A stretch of DNA of 64,000 nucleotides from Nitrobacteraceae bacterium AZCC 1564 (GCA_036924835.1 JBAGRR010000001.1:1116001-1180000), one strand, 5' to 3'; shown: positions 34,317 to 42,993, counted from the stretch's first letter. Translations and numbers: made by a program. Notes: generated by a model not told the origin, from the sequence alone.

Positions 34317-36836
34317 TTATAGCCACAGCACCTTGCGCCGCAAATCAAGATCGTCCCTCAGGGCCTTGGACGGGCCTTCATGAATGATCCGGCCCCGCTC
34401 AAGCGCCACCGTGGTATCGGATAAAGCCAGAGCCAAGTCGAGATGATGGTCGACGATGATGATCGCAACTTCGTTGCGCAAGCGATCGAAGGTCTCGAAC
34501 AGTTGCTCAACCACCGCAGGGGCCAATCCTTCGAATGGCTCGTCGAGCAACAGCACACGGACGTCGCCGGAGAGCGCGCGTGCCACCGCCACCATCTGCT
34601 GCTCACCGCCTGACAGATAATCGGCAGGATTATCGAGACGCTCACGGATGCGCGGGAAGTACTCGTAAATGCGCTCGCGCGTCCAATGCACGCCATTCCC
34701 CGTCTGCCGCTTCAGGCCGCCGAGTTCGAGATTCTGTTCAACGGTCATGCCTGCGAAGAGGCCGCGCCCCTGCGGCACATAACCAATGCCGAGGCGCGCG
34801 CATTCGGCAGAAGAACGTCCGACAAGTTCGGAGCCAGCGAGCCTGATCGAACCATGGGAGGCAGGTGCGATGCCGACCAACGTCTTCAGCAACGTTGATT
34901 TTCCGGCGCCGTTACGGCCCAGCAGCGCGATGATCTCGTTCTTGTGCAGCGTGAAGCTCACACTATTGAGAATGTGGCTCTTGCCGTAGAACGTATCGAT
35001 GCCATCCACGGTCAACAGAGCCTCGGCTTTGGCAGAGGTTTCCCGTGGACGCGCCGCAACGGCAGCCGCGCCCGAACCGATGTAGATCTCCTGTACCTTC
35101 TTGCTGCTGCGCGCATCCTCGACGGTTCCGTCGAGCAGAACGCGTCCCTCATTCATGACGGTGACATGATCGGCCAACGCGAACACGCGATCGATATCGT
35201 GCTCCACCAGCAGCACCGGCATGTCAGCCGAAATGCGCTTGATGATGGCGCCGATGCGTTCACGTTCCGCGGCGGCTAGTCCCGCGAGCGGCTCATCCAA
35301 CAGCAGGACCCGCGGTGCGGTGGCGAGCGCCACGCCCATATCGAGCAGCCGCTGTCCACCGTAGGAAAGCGCCCCCGCTTGCGCCTTCTCGATCCCCGCA
35401 AGGCCGAGATAACGAATGACCTCGTCGGTCTCGCGGTTGATCTCATCGATCGACAGCGCATTCGTAAACGGATCAAACCTGCGCGGATGGCGCGCTTGCA
35501 CGGCAAGACGAATGTTCTCGCCCACGCTCAGCTCTGGAAACAGGTTGGTGATCTGAAAGGATCGTCCGATGCCTGCGGTTGCGATCTCTTCCGGCGTATG
35601 CCCCGCAATCGGTTGGCCCATCAGCGAGGCTTCACCTTCATCCGGCGGGAACATACCGGACAGCAAGTTGAAGGCTGTGGTCTTTCCTGCACCGTTCGGG
35701 CCGATCAATGCGTGCAGGGTCCGGTCAGCAATCGAGATATTGACGCCCTGCACGGCCTTGATGCCGCCGAAGCTTTTCACCATGTCGCGCGCGGCAAGCA
35801 CTGGACCGTTGGCCACAGTCTTCGGCCGCAGGAATTCCGGCAGCGGCAAGGCCTCGACCTTGCGTGCGGACATTGCCGCTTCTTCGGTGATTTTCTTGCG
35901 GAATGGTGCCAGCAACTTCTCGCCGACACCGACGAGCCCCGTCGGGGAGAAAATGATAAATCCAACGAACACGAGGCCGAGCCAGAGCAGCCAATTCTCG
36001 GTGTAGATGCTGAGGAATTCGCGGAACAGAATATAGAACAGCGCACCAATTGCTGGACCGAGGAAACTCCGCATGCCGCCGATGACGACCATCGCCAGGA
36101 GTTCACCCGAGAACGCCACCGATACCGGATCAGCCGATGTCATCCGGTTCTTGTAGAGCAGCAGAATGCCTGCAAGACCGGTGAGCGCGGCCGATAGCAC
36201 AAAGGCCACGAGCTTGTAGCGATTCGACGGGTAGCCGAGGAAGCGTGCGCGCTGTTCGTTCTCGCGAACTGCAACGAGCACACTGCCCACAGTCGAGTTG
36301 TGGAAACGCCATAGCAGAAACAGCACTGCAAAGGCGATCAGCGCGACGAACCAGTAATACGTCGTCTGCGAGTCAAGATCGAACCCCAGCATTGCCGGTC
36401 GCGTGATGCCACCCAGCCCATTCTCGCCCCCAGTCACATCGGTCCAGCGGAAGGACACCGTGTAAAGCATCGCCGCGAGCGCAAGCGTCAGTAGCGAGAA
36501 GTACACGCCACGCCTGCGCAAAATCAGATAGCCGAGGGGAATGGCGACGGCGCTGGTGACCAGAACGCCCAGAATGGCGGGACCAAAGAACGATCCTGGC
36601 ATGAGCTTGAGCTGGATCAGCGCCGCGGCATAAGCCGCGAACCCGAACCACGCGCCGTGACCAAACGACACCAGCCCTGTGTGGCCAACAAGGATATTAA
36701 GCGCCATGCAGGCGATGCCAAAGACCACGACTTCGGTCGCGGAGGTCATCGTCAGGCCGAGGGCCAGCAAAATAGGCGGCAGGATCAGAAGACCAACCGC
36801 AGCAATCGCCAATTGAACAGGAAAACGCTTGAACAT
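34317..36836 (-). CDS. Fused Liv-type ABC transporter: LivM permease, LivG and LivF ATPases
   Basis: 839 aa from the ATG at 36836, nine bases after GTGAGG; a GTG at 36848 overlapping livH is the alternative. Three usually separate subunits are joined: LivM permease (about 1-310, eight or more helices), LivG ATPase (about 345-590; Walker A GPNGAGKTT at 379, signature LSYGGQR at 490) and LivF ATPase (about 605-839; Walker A GRNGAGKST at 640, signature LSGGEQQ at 741). All motifs are intact and no frameshift is involved. With LivH and the binding protein upstream it imports an organic solute. The fusion fixes one permease and both ATPases in one chain. Confidence 0.92.
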   Translation of the reverse strand: MFKRFPVQLAIAAVGLLILPPILLALGLTMTSATEVVVFGIACMALNILVGHTGLVSFGHGAWFGFAAYAAALIQLKLMPGSFFGPAILGVLVTSAVAIPLGYLILRRRGVYFSLLTLALAAMLYTVSFRWTDVTGGENGLGGITRPAMLGFDLDSQTTYYWFVALIAFAVLFLLWRFHNSTVGSVLVAVRENEQRARFLGYPSNRYKLVAFVLSAALTGLAGILLLYKNRMTSADPVSVAFSGELLAMVVIGGMRSFLGPAIGALFYILFREFLSIYTENWLLWLGLVFVGFIIFSPTGLVGVGEKLLAPFRKKITEEAAMSARKVEALPLPEFLRPKTVANGPVLAARDMVKSFGGIKAVQGVNISIADRTLHALIGPNGAGKTTAFNLLSGMFPPDEGEASLMGQPIAGHTPEEIATAGIGRSFQITNLFPELSVGENIRLAVQARHPRRFDPFTNALSIDEINRETDEVIRYLGLAGIEKAQAGALSYGGQRLLDMGVALATAPRVLLLDEPLAGLAAAERERIGAIIKRISADMPVLLVEHDIDRVFALADHVTVMNEGRVLLDGTVEDARSSKKVQEIYIGSGAAAVAARPRETSAKAEALLTVDGIDTFYGKSHILNSVSFTLHKNEIIALLGRNGAGKSTLLKTLVGIAPASHGSIRLAGSELVGRSSAECARLGIGYVPQGRGLFAGMTVEQNLELGGLKRQTGNGVHWTRERIYEYFPRIRERLDNPADYLSGGEQQMVAVARALSGDVRVLLLDEPFEGLAPAVVEQLFETFDRLRNEVAIIIVDHHLDLALALSDTTVALERGRIIHEGPSKALRDDLDLRRKVLWL

Positions 36837-36844
36837 TGCGAGCC

Positions 36845-37723
36845 TCACTCGAAGCGGGTGATACGCTCGCCGAACAGACCGCGCGGCCTGAACAGAAGCA
36901 CCAGAAGCATGAGAAGGTAGATCGCGGCGGTCGAGGCTGCTGAATAGCCGATACCGACCATGACACCCTTGACGAGGCCAACAAGGATCGCCGCGACCAC
37001 GACACCCCAGAACGATCCGAGACCACCGATCACCACCACCACGAAGGCCGGCGTGATGATCTCGTTCCCCATTGCCGGATGGATCGCATAAATCGGCGCG
37101 AGCAATACACCCGCCAATCCCGCAAGACCGATACCGAGTGCTGCGATGCCCGCCATGTATGGCTGCAGCGAAATGCCGAGCGCACCCACCATGTCAGGGT
37201 TCTGCACGCCTGCGCGAACGACCCGGCCGAACGGTGTCATCCGCAGCAGCACCCACAGCCCTGCGATACACCCCGCAGCGATGCCGAGCAGCACAACGCG
37301 GTAGAACGAGTAGATGAAATTCCCGATGAAGACCTGTCCGCGCAGGGCCTGCGGAATCGAATAGGATAATGGCGGCGCGCCGAAGATCATGCGCAACGCC
37401 TGCTCGGCAACCATCGCCAGACCGAATGTCAGCAGAAGCGACAGGATCGGATCAGCGCGATAAAAGCGCTGGAACAACAAGCGTTCGATGACGATGCCAA
37501 GCAAGGCAACAGCTACGGGCGACAATACCAGCGCACCGCTGAAGCCGAGATACGGCGAGATCACCAGCGTGAGGTACGCGCCGATCGCAAAAAAGGCGCC
37601 GTGCGCAAGATTGACGATGCCGCCGAGCGAAAATATCAGCGACAATCCCAGCGCGATCAGCAGATAGTAGACACCGTCGAGCAGTCCGTTGAGGACCTGC
37701 TGTGCAAGTAGCATAGCGGACAT
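36845..37723 (-). CDS. Liv-type ABC transporter permease LivH
   Basis: 292 aa, about eight membrane helices. LivH features: LNGLLDGVYYLLIALGLSLIF at the N-terminus, GGIVNLAHGAFFAIGAYL, and GGLGSFWGVVVAAILVGL near the end. It pairs with the LivM part of the fused protein to form the channel. Eight bases separate its stop from the fusion's ATG. A strong hairpin (37796-37829) separates it from the receptor gene upstream. Confidence 0.92.
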   Translation of the reverse strand: MSAMLLAQQVLNGLLDGVYYLLIALGLSLIFSLGGIVNLAHGAFFAIGAYLTLVISPYLGFSGALVLSPVAVALLGIVIERLLFQRFYRADPILSLLLTFGLAMVAEQALRMIFGAPPLSYSIPQALRGQVFIGNFIYSFYRVVLLGIAAGCIAGLWVLLRMTPFGRVVRAGVQNPDMVGALGISLQPYMAGIAALGIGLAGLAGVLLAPIYAIHPAMGNEIITPAFVVVVIGGLGSFWGVVVAAILVGLVKGVMVGIGYSAASTAAIYLLMLLVLLFRPRGLFGERITRFE

Positions 37724-37795
37724 GGCAATGGCCCCGCGACCGATGGACTTCGCGCCGAGCGCGTGTCGGTAAATCAGTGGACTCGTAAGGTTAGG

Positions 37796-37829
37796 CTGCG
37801 TTCTTCAGGACGAAGCCTGAAGAACGCAG
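37796..37829. terminator. Intercistronic hairpin between receptor and permease genes
   Basis: Perfect 14-bp stem CTGCGTTCTTCAGG / CCTGAAGAACGCAG with a 6-nt loop, 7 bp after the receptor stop. There is no T tract on the minus strand. Its place after a binding-protein gene suggests partial termination or 3'-end protection, which would keep the receptor in excess over the permease. Confidence 0.65.
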
Positions 37830-37836
37830 TGATGGA

Positions 37837-39093
37837 TCACGTCGGGAAGACGCAGGTATTTTCGTCCTTCGTGGCCGCGATCACCTCAAGATCCTCATTC
37901 GGACCGGGCACAGGGCCGCTGGACGTGAAGATATCCCACTGGTTCTTGATCTTCTCCGGCGGCAGCGCGGTGATGGCGTACATCTCGTGCATCAGCTGAT
38001 GGTCTGCCGCACGGAAATAGCCCTGACGCGTCTTCAGCACGTCGAACTTCGCACCCTTCTCGAAGTATTCAACCACCTTGGTCGAGTCCGATGACTTCAG
38101 TTCATTGAACGACTGCGCCACAATCTTGGTCGCGACGTAGTCACCCCACGCCTGGTTCTCCGGCGGCTTGGAATACTTCTTGGTAAAGGCGCCGACGAAC
38201 GCCTTGGTGCCCGCTGTGTCGATCAGGTGATGCCAGACGCACGGCCAAGTGCCGACGAAGTTGCCCTTACCCGCAGCCCAAGCGAGCGCCGTGTCAAAGC
38301 CGAAGCCGCCCACCGGGTACGTCAGACCGAACTCGGCATATTGCTTGAGGAAGTTGGTGATCTGATTGCCGGAGAGGTTGATGGCGACCAAATCCGGCTT
38401 GGCATCGCGAATCTTGAGCAAATAGGCCGAAAAGTCCGTGGCATCCGTCGGGACGAGATCGTCGCCCGCGAACTTACCACCATTGGCTTCCATGAAGCGC
38501 TTGGCGACGCGCAACAGGTCGTGACCAAAGGCATAGTCGGCCGTGAGCGAGTACCACTTCTTGCCCTTCACCAGCCCCTCTTGCATGAACGAGCGGCCGA
38601 CGGACTTCACATACATCGAGTTCTGTGACTCGACGTGGAACATATAGCGCTTGCAGTCCGAACCACGCAGGGCGTCCGAGTTCGCGCCCGTGTTGATGAA
38701 CAGCGTCTTGTTGCGCTGGGCGACCTGGGCGATCGTCAGCGCCGAAGCCGACGAGATCTCGCCGATGATGCAGGTCACCTTGTCTCGCTCGATCATGCGC
38801 TCGGCTTTGGTCGATGCCGTCTGCGGATTGACCGAATCCTCCTTCAGCAGCTCGACCTTTCGGCCCATCACGCCGCCGGATGCGTTGATTTGTTCGACCG
38901 CGAGGTCCGCAGCCATCACTCCGTATTCACCCAGAGGGCCGAGGAACCCGGTCCGCGGCGTCAAATGTCCGATGCGAATGACATCCGACGACTGCGCACG
39001 CAGAATCGATGGAGCTGACACGCTCGACATCACCGCCAGTCCGCCAGCGGTCTTCAGCAGAGCACGTCGCGTGAATTGGTTCTTGAAAGACAT
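37837..39093 (-). CDS. Liv-type ABC transporter substrate-binding protein
   Basis: 418 aa from the ATG at 39093, preceded by GGGAGAAGG. A Tat-type signal (FTRRALLKTAGG) points to export of the folded protein. The mature start IRIGHLTPRTGFLGPLGEYG is typical of periplasmic Leu/Ile/Val-binding-like proteins, which bind amino acids, amides or aromatic acids. First gene of the importer, divergent from a GntR regulator with an operator-like repeat between them. Confidence 0.9.
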   Translation of the reverse strand: MSFKNQFTRRALLKTAGGLAVMSSVSAPSILRAQSSDVIRIGHLTPRTGFLGPLGEYGVMAADLAVEQINASGGVMGRKVELLKEDSVNPQTASTKAERMIERDKVTCIIGEISSASALTIAQVAQRNKTLFINTGANSDALRGSDCKRYMFHVESQNSMYVKSVGRSFMQEGLVKGKKWYSLTADYAFGHDLLRVAKRFMEANGGKFAGDDLVPTDATDFSAYLLKIRDAKPDLVAINLSGNQITNFLKQYAEFGLTYPVGGFGFDTALAWAAGKGNFVGTWPCVWHHLIDTAGTKAFVGAFTKKYSKPPENQAWGDYVATKIVAQSFNELKSSDSTKVVEYFEKGAKFDVLKTRQGYFRAADHQLMHEMYAITALPPEKIKNQWDIFTSSGPVPGPNEDLEVIAATKDENTCVFPT

Positions 39094-39180
39094 AGCCTTC
39101 TCCCTGTGACGGCCGCATGCGCGGCGCTTTTTCTTTCCGGTCGGGCGTCGCGCTTCTTTTTGGCGCTTATATCGCTTGCC

Positions 39181-39195
39181 GTGATCTGTGATCAC
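39181..39195. promoter_or_regulatory. Putative GntR operator
   Basis: GTGATC-TGT-GATCAC, a perfect inverted repeat in the 178-bp space between the divergent receptor and gntR genes, where a local GntR-family repressor would bind. Inferred from symmetry and position. Confidence 0.55.
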
Positions 39196-39271
39196 ACTTA
39201 AGCTCGCAAACCATGACGACCTTGTCTAGTCCTTTGTTTCAGTTTTGGTCGCCCGTCAGGATTTTCCGGTC

Positions 39272-39970
39272 ATGAACCGTCCCGCTGCCCTTGGTCTCGT
39301 CGAGCCGCTTGATCGGCAAACATTGGGTGAGCGCGCTTATACACAGCTATCCGACCTTCTGTTTTCGGGACGCATGGCGCCTGGGGACAAGCTCTCACTT
39401 CGCCAGGCCGCAGACGTCCTTGGCGTGTCCATCATGCCCGTCCGCGAAGCGGTATCTCGTCTCGTAGCCGACAAAGCACTTGAGGTGACACCCAACCGCT
39501 CCATTCGCGTACCGTTGATGACTGCCGCGCAATTTCGCGACCTGACGCAGGCGCGCATTGAGATCGAAGGTCACGTAGCCGCCATTGCCGCACGGACACG
39601 CAGTGATGAAGACCTCGTGTCGATCGCAAAAGCGGAAGCCGCCATGCGAGAAGAGAGCCAAGCCAGCCAGCCCGACCTTCCGCGAGCGGTCGAGTTCAAC
39701 AAGACATTCCACTTCGCAGTTTATGAGGCCGCCCACTCCCCGACCTTTGTGGAAATCATTCGCGCGCTCTGGCTCAAGGTGGGGCCTGTCATCAATCTCG
39801 ACCTGCGGGCAAATCCCGAACGACTGGCCAAAGGCGACGCTATCCGCTTTCACGCCCAAGTGCTTGCTGCGATCAAAGCAGGTGACGAAACCGGAGCCAA
39901 AGCCGGTATCAGCGCGGACATCAGCTCCGCAGCTAACGTCATTCTGTCTCGCGGCGGCCTCGCTGAATAA
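39272..39970 (+). CDS. GntR-family (FCD) transcriptional regulator
   Basis: 232 aa from the ATG at 39272 (MNRPAALG); an in-frame TTG at 39245 would add nine residues. The winged helix (about residues 15-75) includes PGDKLSLRQAADVLGVSIMPVREAVSRLVADKALEV; the FCD effector domain (about 85-225) has metal-ligand candidates in FNKTFHFAVY and AIRFHAQVL. Such proteins usually repress nearby uptake and catabolic genes and respond to a small acid. It probably controls the Liv importer, dehydrogenase and BKACE genes to its left and the SDR to its right. Confidence 0.87.
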   Translation: MNRPAALGLVEPLDRQTLGERAYTQLSDLLFSGRMAPGDKLSLRQAADVLGVSIMPVREAVSRLVADKALEVTPNRSIRVPLMTAAQFRDLTQARIEIEGHVAAIAARTRSDEDLVSIAKAEAAMREESQASQPDLPRAVEFNKTFHFAVYEAAHSPTFVEIIRALWLKVGPVINLDLRANPERLAKGDAIRFHAQVLAAIKAGDETGAKAGISADISSAANVILSRGGLAE

Positions 39971-39995
39971 ACCTCAAAAACAAACCGGAGCTCTT

Positions 39996-40772
39996 ATGGA
40001 TCTCGACATCAAAGGATTGCGCGTGCTGGTGACTGCAGGCGCCAACGGCATCGGATTGGCCATCGCACGCGCGTTCGTGTCAGAAGGCGCGAAAGTTCAT
40101 ATCTGTGATGTGGATACTTCCGCCCTCTCTCCGCTCAAGAAGAGTGATCCGGCGCTGACGCAAACTGTTTGCGACGTGTCTGATCGTGCAGCCGTCAAAA
40201 ACTTGTTTGCGGAAACCACCGCTGCGCTGGGTGGTCTCGACGTGCTCGTCAACAACGCCGGGATTGCGGGGCCGACCTCAAAGGTCGAGGAGATGAATCC
40301 CGAAGACTGGGATCGGTGCCTCGATATTTGTCTGACCGGACAATTCAATTGCACGCGCCTTGCTGTGCCGCTGCTGCGCCAGAGCAAGAATGCGTCCATC
40401 GTCAACCTCTCATCTGCTGCGGGCCGACTCGGCTTTGCCATGCGCTCGCCCTATGCCGCCGCCAAGTGGGGCGTCATCGGCTTTACGAAATCACTGTCGA
40501 TCGAGCTCGGGCCTGACAACATCCGCGTGAACGCGATCCTCCCCGGTCTCGTCGCGGGCGACAGGCAGCGCCGCGTACTCGAAGCAAAAGCGCAACAGCG
40601 CGGTATTTCTTTTGGAGAGATGGAAAAGATCGCGTTTTCTTATACGTCGATCAAAGACTACGTTACGCCGCAGCAGCTCGCCGACCAGATTGTCTTTATG
40701 GCGAGCCCGCGCGGCCGCACCATTTCAGGTCAAGCCATCTCGATCTGCGGCGATACGCAGATGCTGGGATAA
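39996..40772 (+). CDS. Short-chain dehydrogenase/reductase
   Basis: 258 aa from the ATG at 39996 with CCGGAG eight bases upstream, 25 bp after gntR. NAD(P) site TAGANGIGLAIA (Ala replaces the usual Gly in TGxxxGIG), VNNAG, catalytic Ser in NLSSAAG, and the YAAAK catalytic pair. Classical SDR of about 250 aa. Probably in one transcript with gntR and part of the same catabolic unit. Substrate unknown. Confidence 0.87.
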   Translation: MDLDIKGLRVLVTAGANGIGLAIARAFVSEGAKVHICDVDTSALSPLKKSDPALTQTVCDVSDRAAVKNLFAETTAALGGLDVLVNNAGIAGPTSKVEEMNPEDWDRCLDICLTGQFNCTRLAVPLLRQSKNASIVNLSSAAGRLGFAMRSPYAAAKWGVIGFTKSLSIELGPDNIRVNAILPGLVAGDRQRRVLEAKAQQRGISFGEMEKIAFSYTSIKDYVTPQQLADQIVFMASPRGRTISGQAISICGDTQMLG

Positions 40773-40798
40773 GACGCTCATGGTGAAGTAGATGCATG

Positions 40799-40825
40799 CG
40801 CGTCGCAGGACAAATCTGCGACGCG
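40799..40825 (+). terminator. Hairpin after the SDR gene
   Basis: CGCGTCGCAG / CTGCGACGCG with a 7-nt loop, 26 bp after the SDR stop and 4 bp before repeat unit 6. There is no T tract; the two structures together probably end transcription. Confidence 0.55.
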
Positions 40826-40829
40826 GCTG

Positions 40830-40998
40830 CTAGTGGTCCGATTCTAACGTTCGCATCCCATCTCGGCGGACACTCTTGCGAACGTTAGAATCGAAAGACC
40901 ACTAGTAAATATAAGATCCTAGTGGAGCTTTTGGATTTGACGTTCGCGTCACGAATTCGCAGCAAACAGGGTAGCGAACGTCAAATCCGCTCCACTAG
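40830..40998 (+). repeat. Two-hairpin CTAG repeat, unit 6 (forward orientation)
   Basis: 169 bp: hairpin A 40830-40905, spacer 40906-40918, hairpin B 40919-40998. Both hairpins share the core ACGTTCGC with exact GCGAACGT partners. It fills the gap between the convergent SDR and tetR genes, and its last CTAG (40995-40998) provides the TAG stop of tetR. This is the best-preserved copy. Confidence 0.92.
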
Positions 40999-41591
40999 CT
41001 TGCGACTGGCGGCCAGGTCATCAGGACCAGATCAACGAGCTTACGCAATTCGGCACGTTTGGTGCCGTTTACCGCCTGGACAGCCATTCCCTGCAACATG
41101 GTCTGGACGTAGCGCGCCAGCGCGGCAGCATCCGCAGCTTCCGGCAAATCGCCTTCAGCCTTCGCTCGCTCAAAACGTTGCCGAAGATCGTCTTCGTTTT
41201 TTGCGCGACGTGACACCAACTCGTGTTTGATGGATTCGGCCGCTTCACTGCACGTCAGCGCCGCATTCACGGATAGACATCCCGGCGGATACTCAGGATC
41301 TGTCACCGCATCGGCTTCGCCGTAAAGAAGATGCTCAACAACGGCACGGGCAGTGGGTTGCTGAAGCGCGATTTTCACGAAGCCGCCGGGGCCATCCACG
41401 TAACGGTCGAAAGCCTTGCGGAAGAGTTCTTCCTTGTTGCCAAACGCGGCATAGAGCGAGGGCTTGGTAATGCCCATGCTTTCCGTCAACTCGGCAATGG
41501 ACGCACCTTCATATCCCTTACGCCAAAACACCTCGAGCGCCTGCTCAAGCGCCTGATCGAGGTCGAATTCACGGGGGCGTCCCATCGCCAT
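40995..41591 (-). CDS. TetR-family repressor of the second RND system
   Basis: 198 aa (MAMGRPREF; a second ATG two codons in is possible). The helix-turn-helix spans about residues 10-58, with ASIAELTESMGITKPSLYAAFGNKEELF typical of TetR/AcrR. Divergent from the adaptor-pump operon, so it likely represses the pump and itself. The coding region runs directly into repeat unit 6, which supplies the TAG stop after the residues PPVAS. Confidence 0.88.
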   Translation of the reverse strand: MAMGRPREFDLDQALEQALEVFWRKGYEGASIAELTESMGITKPSLYAAFGNKEELFRKAFDRYVDGPGGFVKIALQQPTARAVVEHLLYGEADAVTDPEYPPGCLSVNAALTCSEAAESIKHELVSRRAKNEDDLRQRFERAKAEGDLPEAADAAALARYVQTMLQGMAVQAVNGTKRAELRKLVDLVLMTWPPVAS

Positions 41592-41612
41592 GTCACCAGC
41601 CTTTCTGTTTTG

Positions 41613-41674
41613 TACCTTTCGTTAGATATGTCCCTTGACAGGGGTTGTCCACTTTCTATCTATACCGCTCGTTA
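41613..41674. promoter_or_regulatory. Promoter with repeated TACC-N2-TCGTTA boxes before the RND operon
   Basis: TACCTTTCGTTA (41613-41624) and TACCGCTCGTTA (41663-41674) are direct copies 50 bp apart. Between them a consensus -35 TTGACA (41635-41640) is followed, 16 bases later, by TATCTA (41657-41662) as a likely -10 reading right. The boxes flank the promoter of the pump operon and could bind the divergent TetR protein. Inferred from sequence and position. Confidence 0.5.
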
Positions 41675-41814
41675 CAGATTTTTGCGACGCAGCGTAGCGC
41701 GTTGAGGGCCTGGAACTGGAGACGAGATCGCGAGGTGGAACCGATCTCAGATGTGTCCAACTCTCTGTTTTGCAAAGCTGAATCGCTGTTCTGGTAGATA
41801 ATTGGGGACATGCC

Positions 41815-42993
41815 ATGAAACAGTTTTCATTCAAAACCGGCCTTCTGAGTGCTGCAGCCGGAATTGCCATTCTCGCAGCTGCGGGAAGCGCTTTCCTCAC
41901 AACTTCCAATGGGCGAGCTCAGGCCGATGCCGCTGCGGCGGCACCAGCAGCGGTCCCCGTTTCGGTCGCCACCGTCGAAGAGCACGATGCGACTGTTTGG
42001 GATGAATTCTCCGGCCGGCTAGAGGCCATTGAACAGGTTGAGGTCCGCTCCCGAGTGGCCGGCGCCATCCAGGAGATCCGCTTCCGGGAAGGCGCAATGG
42101 TCAAGGAAGGTGACGTTCTTGTCGTCATCGATCCAGATCTCTACGCAGCAGAGGTCGCTCGCGCGGAAGCCCAGGTCGCAGCGGCGCAATCGCGGCTCGT
42201 GTACACAAAAAGCGACTATGAACGCGGCCAGCAGCTGACTGGATCGCAGACCATTTCACAACGCGACCAAGATAATCGTATCAACGCCTATCGCGAGGCA
42301 GAAGCCAACCTCAAAGGCGCCCAGGCGGCTCTCAAGACTGCTCAACTCAATCTCGGTTACACCGAGGTCCGTGCACCGGTGACAGGCCGCGTCGGCAAGC
42401 GGGAGATCACGGTCGGCAACCTCATTGCAGCGGGTCCCGGCTCGCCATTGCTGACAACGATCGTTTCAACCTCGCCGATCTATGCCAGCTTCAACGCCGA
42501 CGAACAGGTCGTGCTACGCGCGCTCAACTCCTTGGGAAGAGATGATGCGGCGGCGAAAACCGGCCACATCCCGGTCAAGATGGGCACGGCAACAACCGAA
42601 GGCACGCCTTTCGAGGGCCACATGCAATTGATCGACAACCAGGTCGATCCGCGCACGGGCACCGTCCGCGTCCGAGCCGTGTTCGACAACAGCGACGGTC
42701 ATCTGCTCCCGGGTCAATTCGTCCGGCTGGCGATGGGCCAACCGAAGACCGCCCGCGTGATGACGATCAATGAGCGCGCTGTCGGCACTGACCAGAACAA
42801 GAAGTACGTGATGGTCGTCTCCAAGGACAACAAGGCGGAATACCGCGAGGTGACCCTTGGTGCGTCCATCGACGGGCAGCGTGCTGTCACCAGCGGTCTC
42901 CAGGTGGGCGAGCGCATCGTGGTCAAAGGACTGCAACGCGTTCGTCCAGGGGCAACTGTTACGCCGCAGCTCATCGCAATGAGTGCCAATTAA
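41815..42993 (+). CDS. RND efflux periplasmic adaptor (AcrA/MexE type)
   Basis: 392 aa. N-terminal membrane anchor or signal (about 8-35), then VPVSVATVEEHDATVWDEFSGRLEAIEQVEVRSRVAGAI, the classical adaptor start, a helical hairpin (about 105-180), and the beta-barrel with GYTEVRAPVTGRVGKREITVGNLI. It lacks the lipobox Cys of AcrA, so it is membrane-anchored by its N-terminal helix or periplasmic. Forms the bridge between the RND pump encoded 82 bp downstream and an outer-membrane channel encoded elsewhere. Confidence 0.9.
   Translation: MKQFSFKTGLLSAAAGIAILAAAGSAFLTTSNGRAQADAAAAAPAAVPVSVATVEEHDATVWDEFSGRLEAIEQVEVRSRVAGAIQEIRFREGAMVKEGDVLVVIDPDLYAAEVARAEAQVAAAQSRLVYTKSDYERGQQLTGSQTISQRDQDNRINAYREAEANLKGAQAALKTAQLNLGYTEVRAPVTGRVGKREITVGNLIAAGPGSPLLTTIVSTSPIYASFNADEQVVLRALNSLGRDDAAAKTGHIPVKMGTATTEGTPFEGHMQLIDNQVDPRTGTVRVRAVFDNSDGHLLPGQFVRLAMGQPKTARVMTINERAVGTDQNKKYVMVVSKDNKAEYREVTLGASIDGQRAVTSGLQVGERIVVKGLQRVRPGATVTPQLIAMSAN

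Noticed and set aside
34317-36836. Frameshift or misassembly joining three Liv genes
   Set aside because: One uninterrupted frame with full-length domains and sensible linkers; no slippery run at the junctions. Only resequencing could settle it further.
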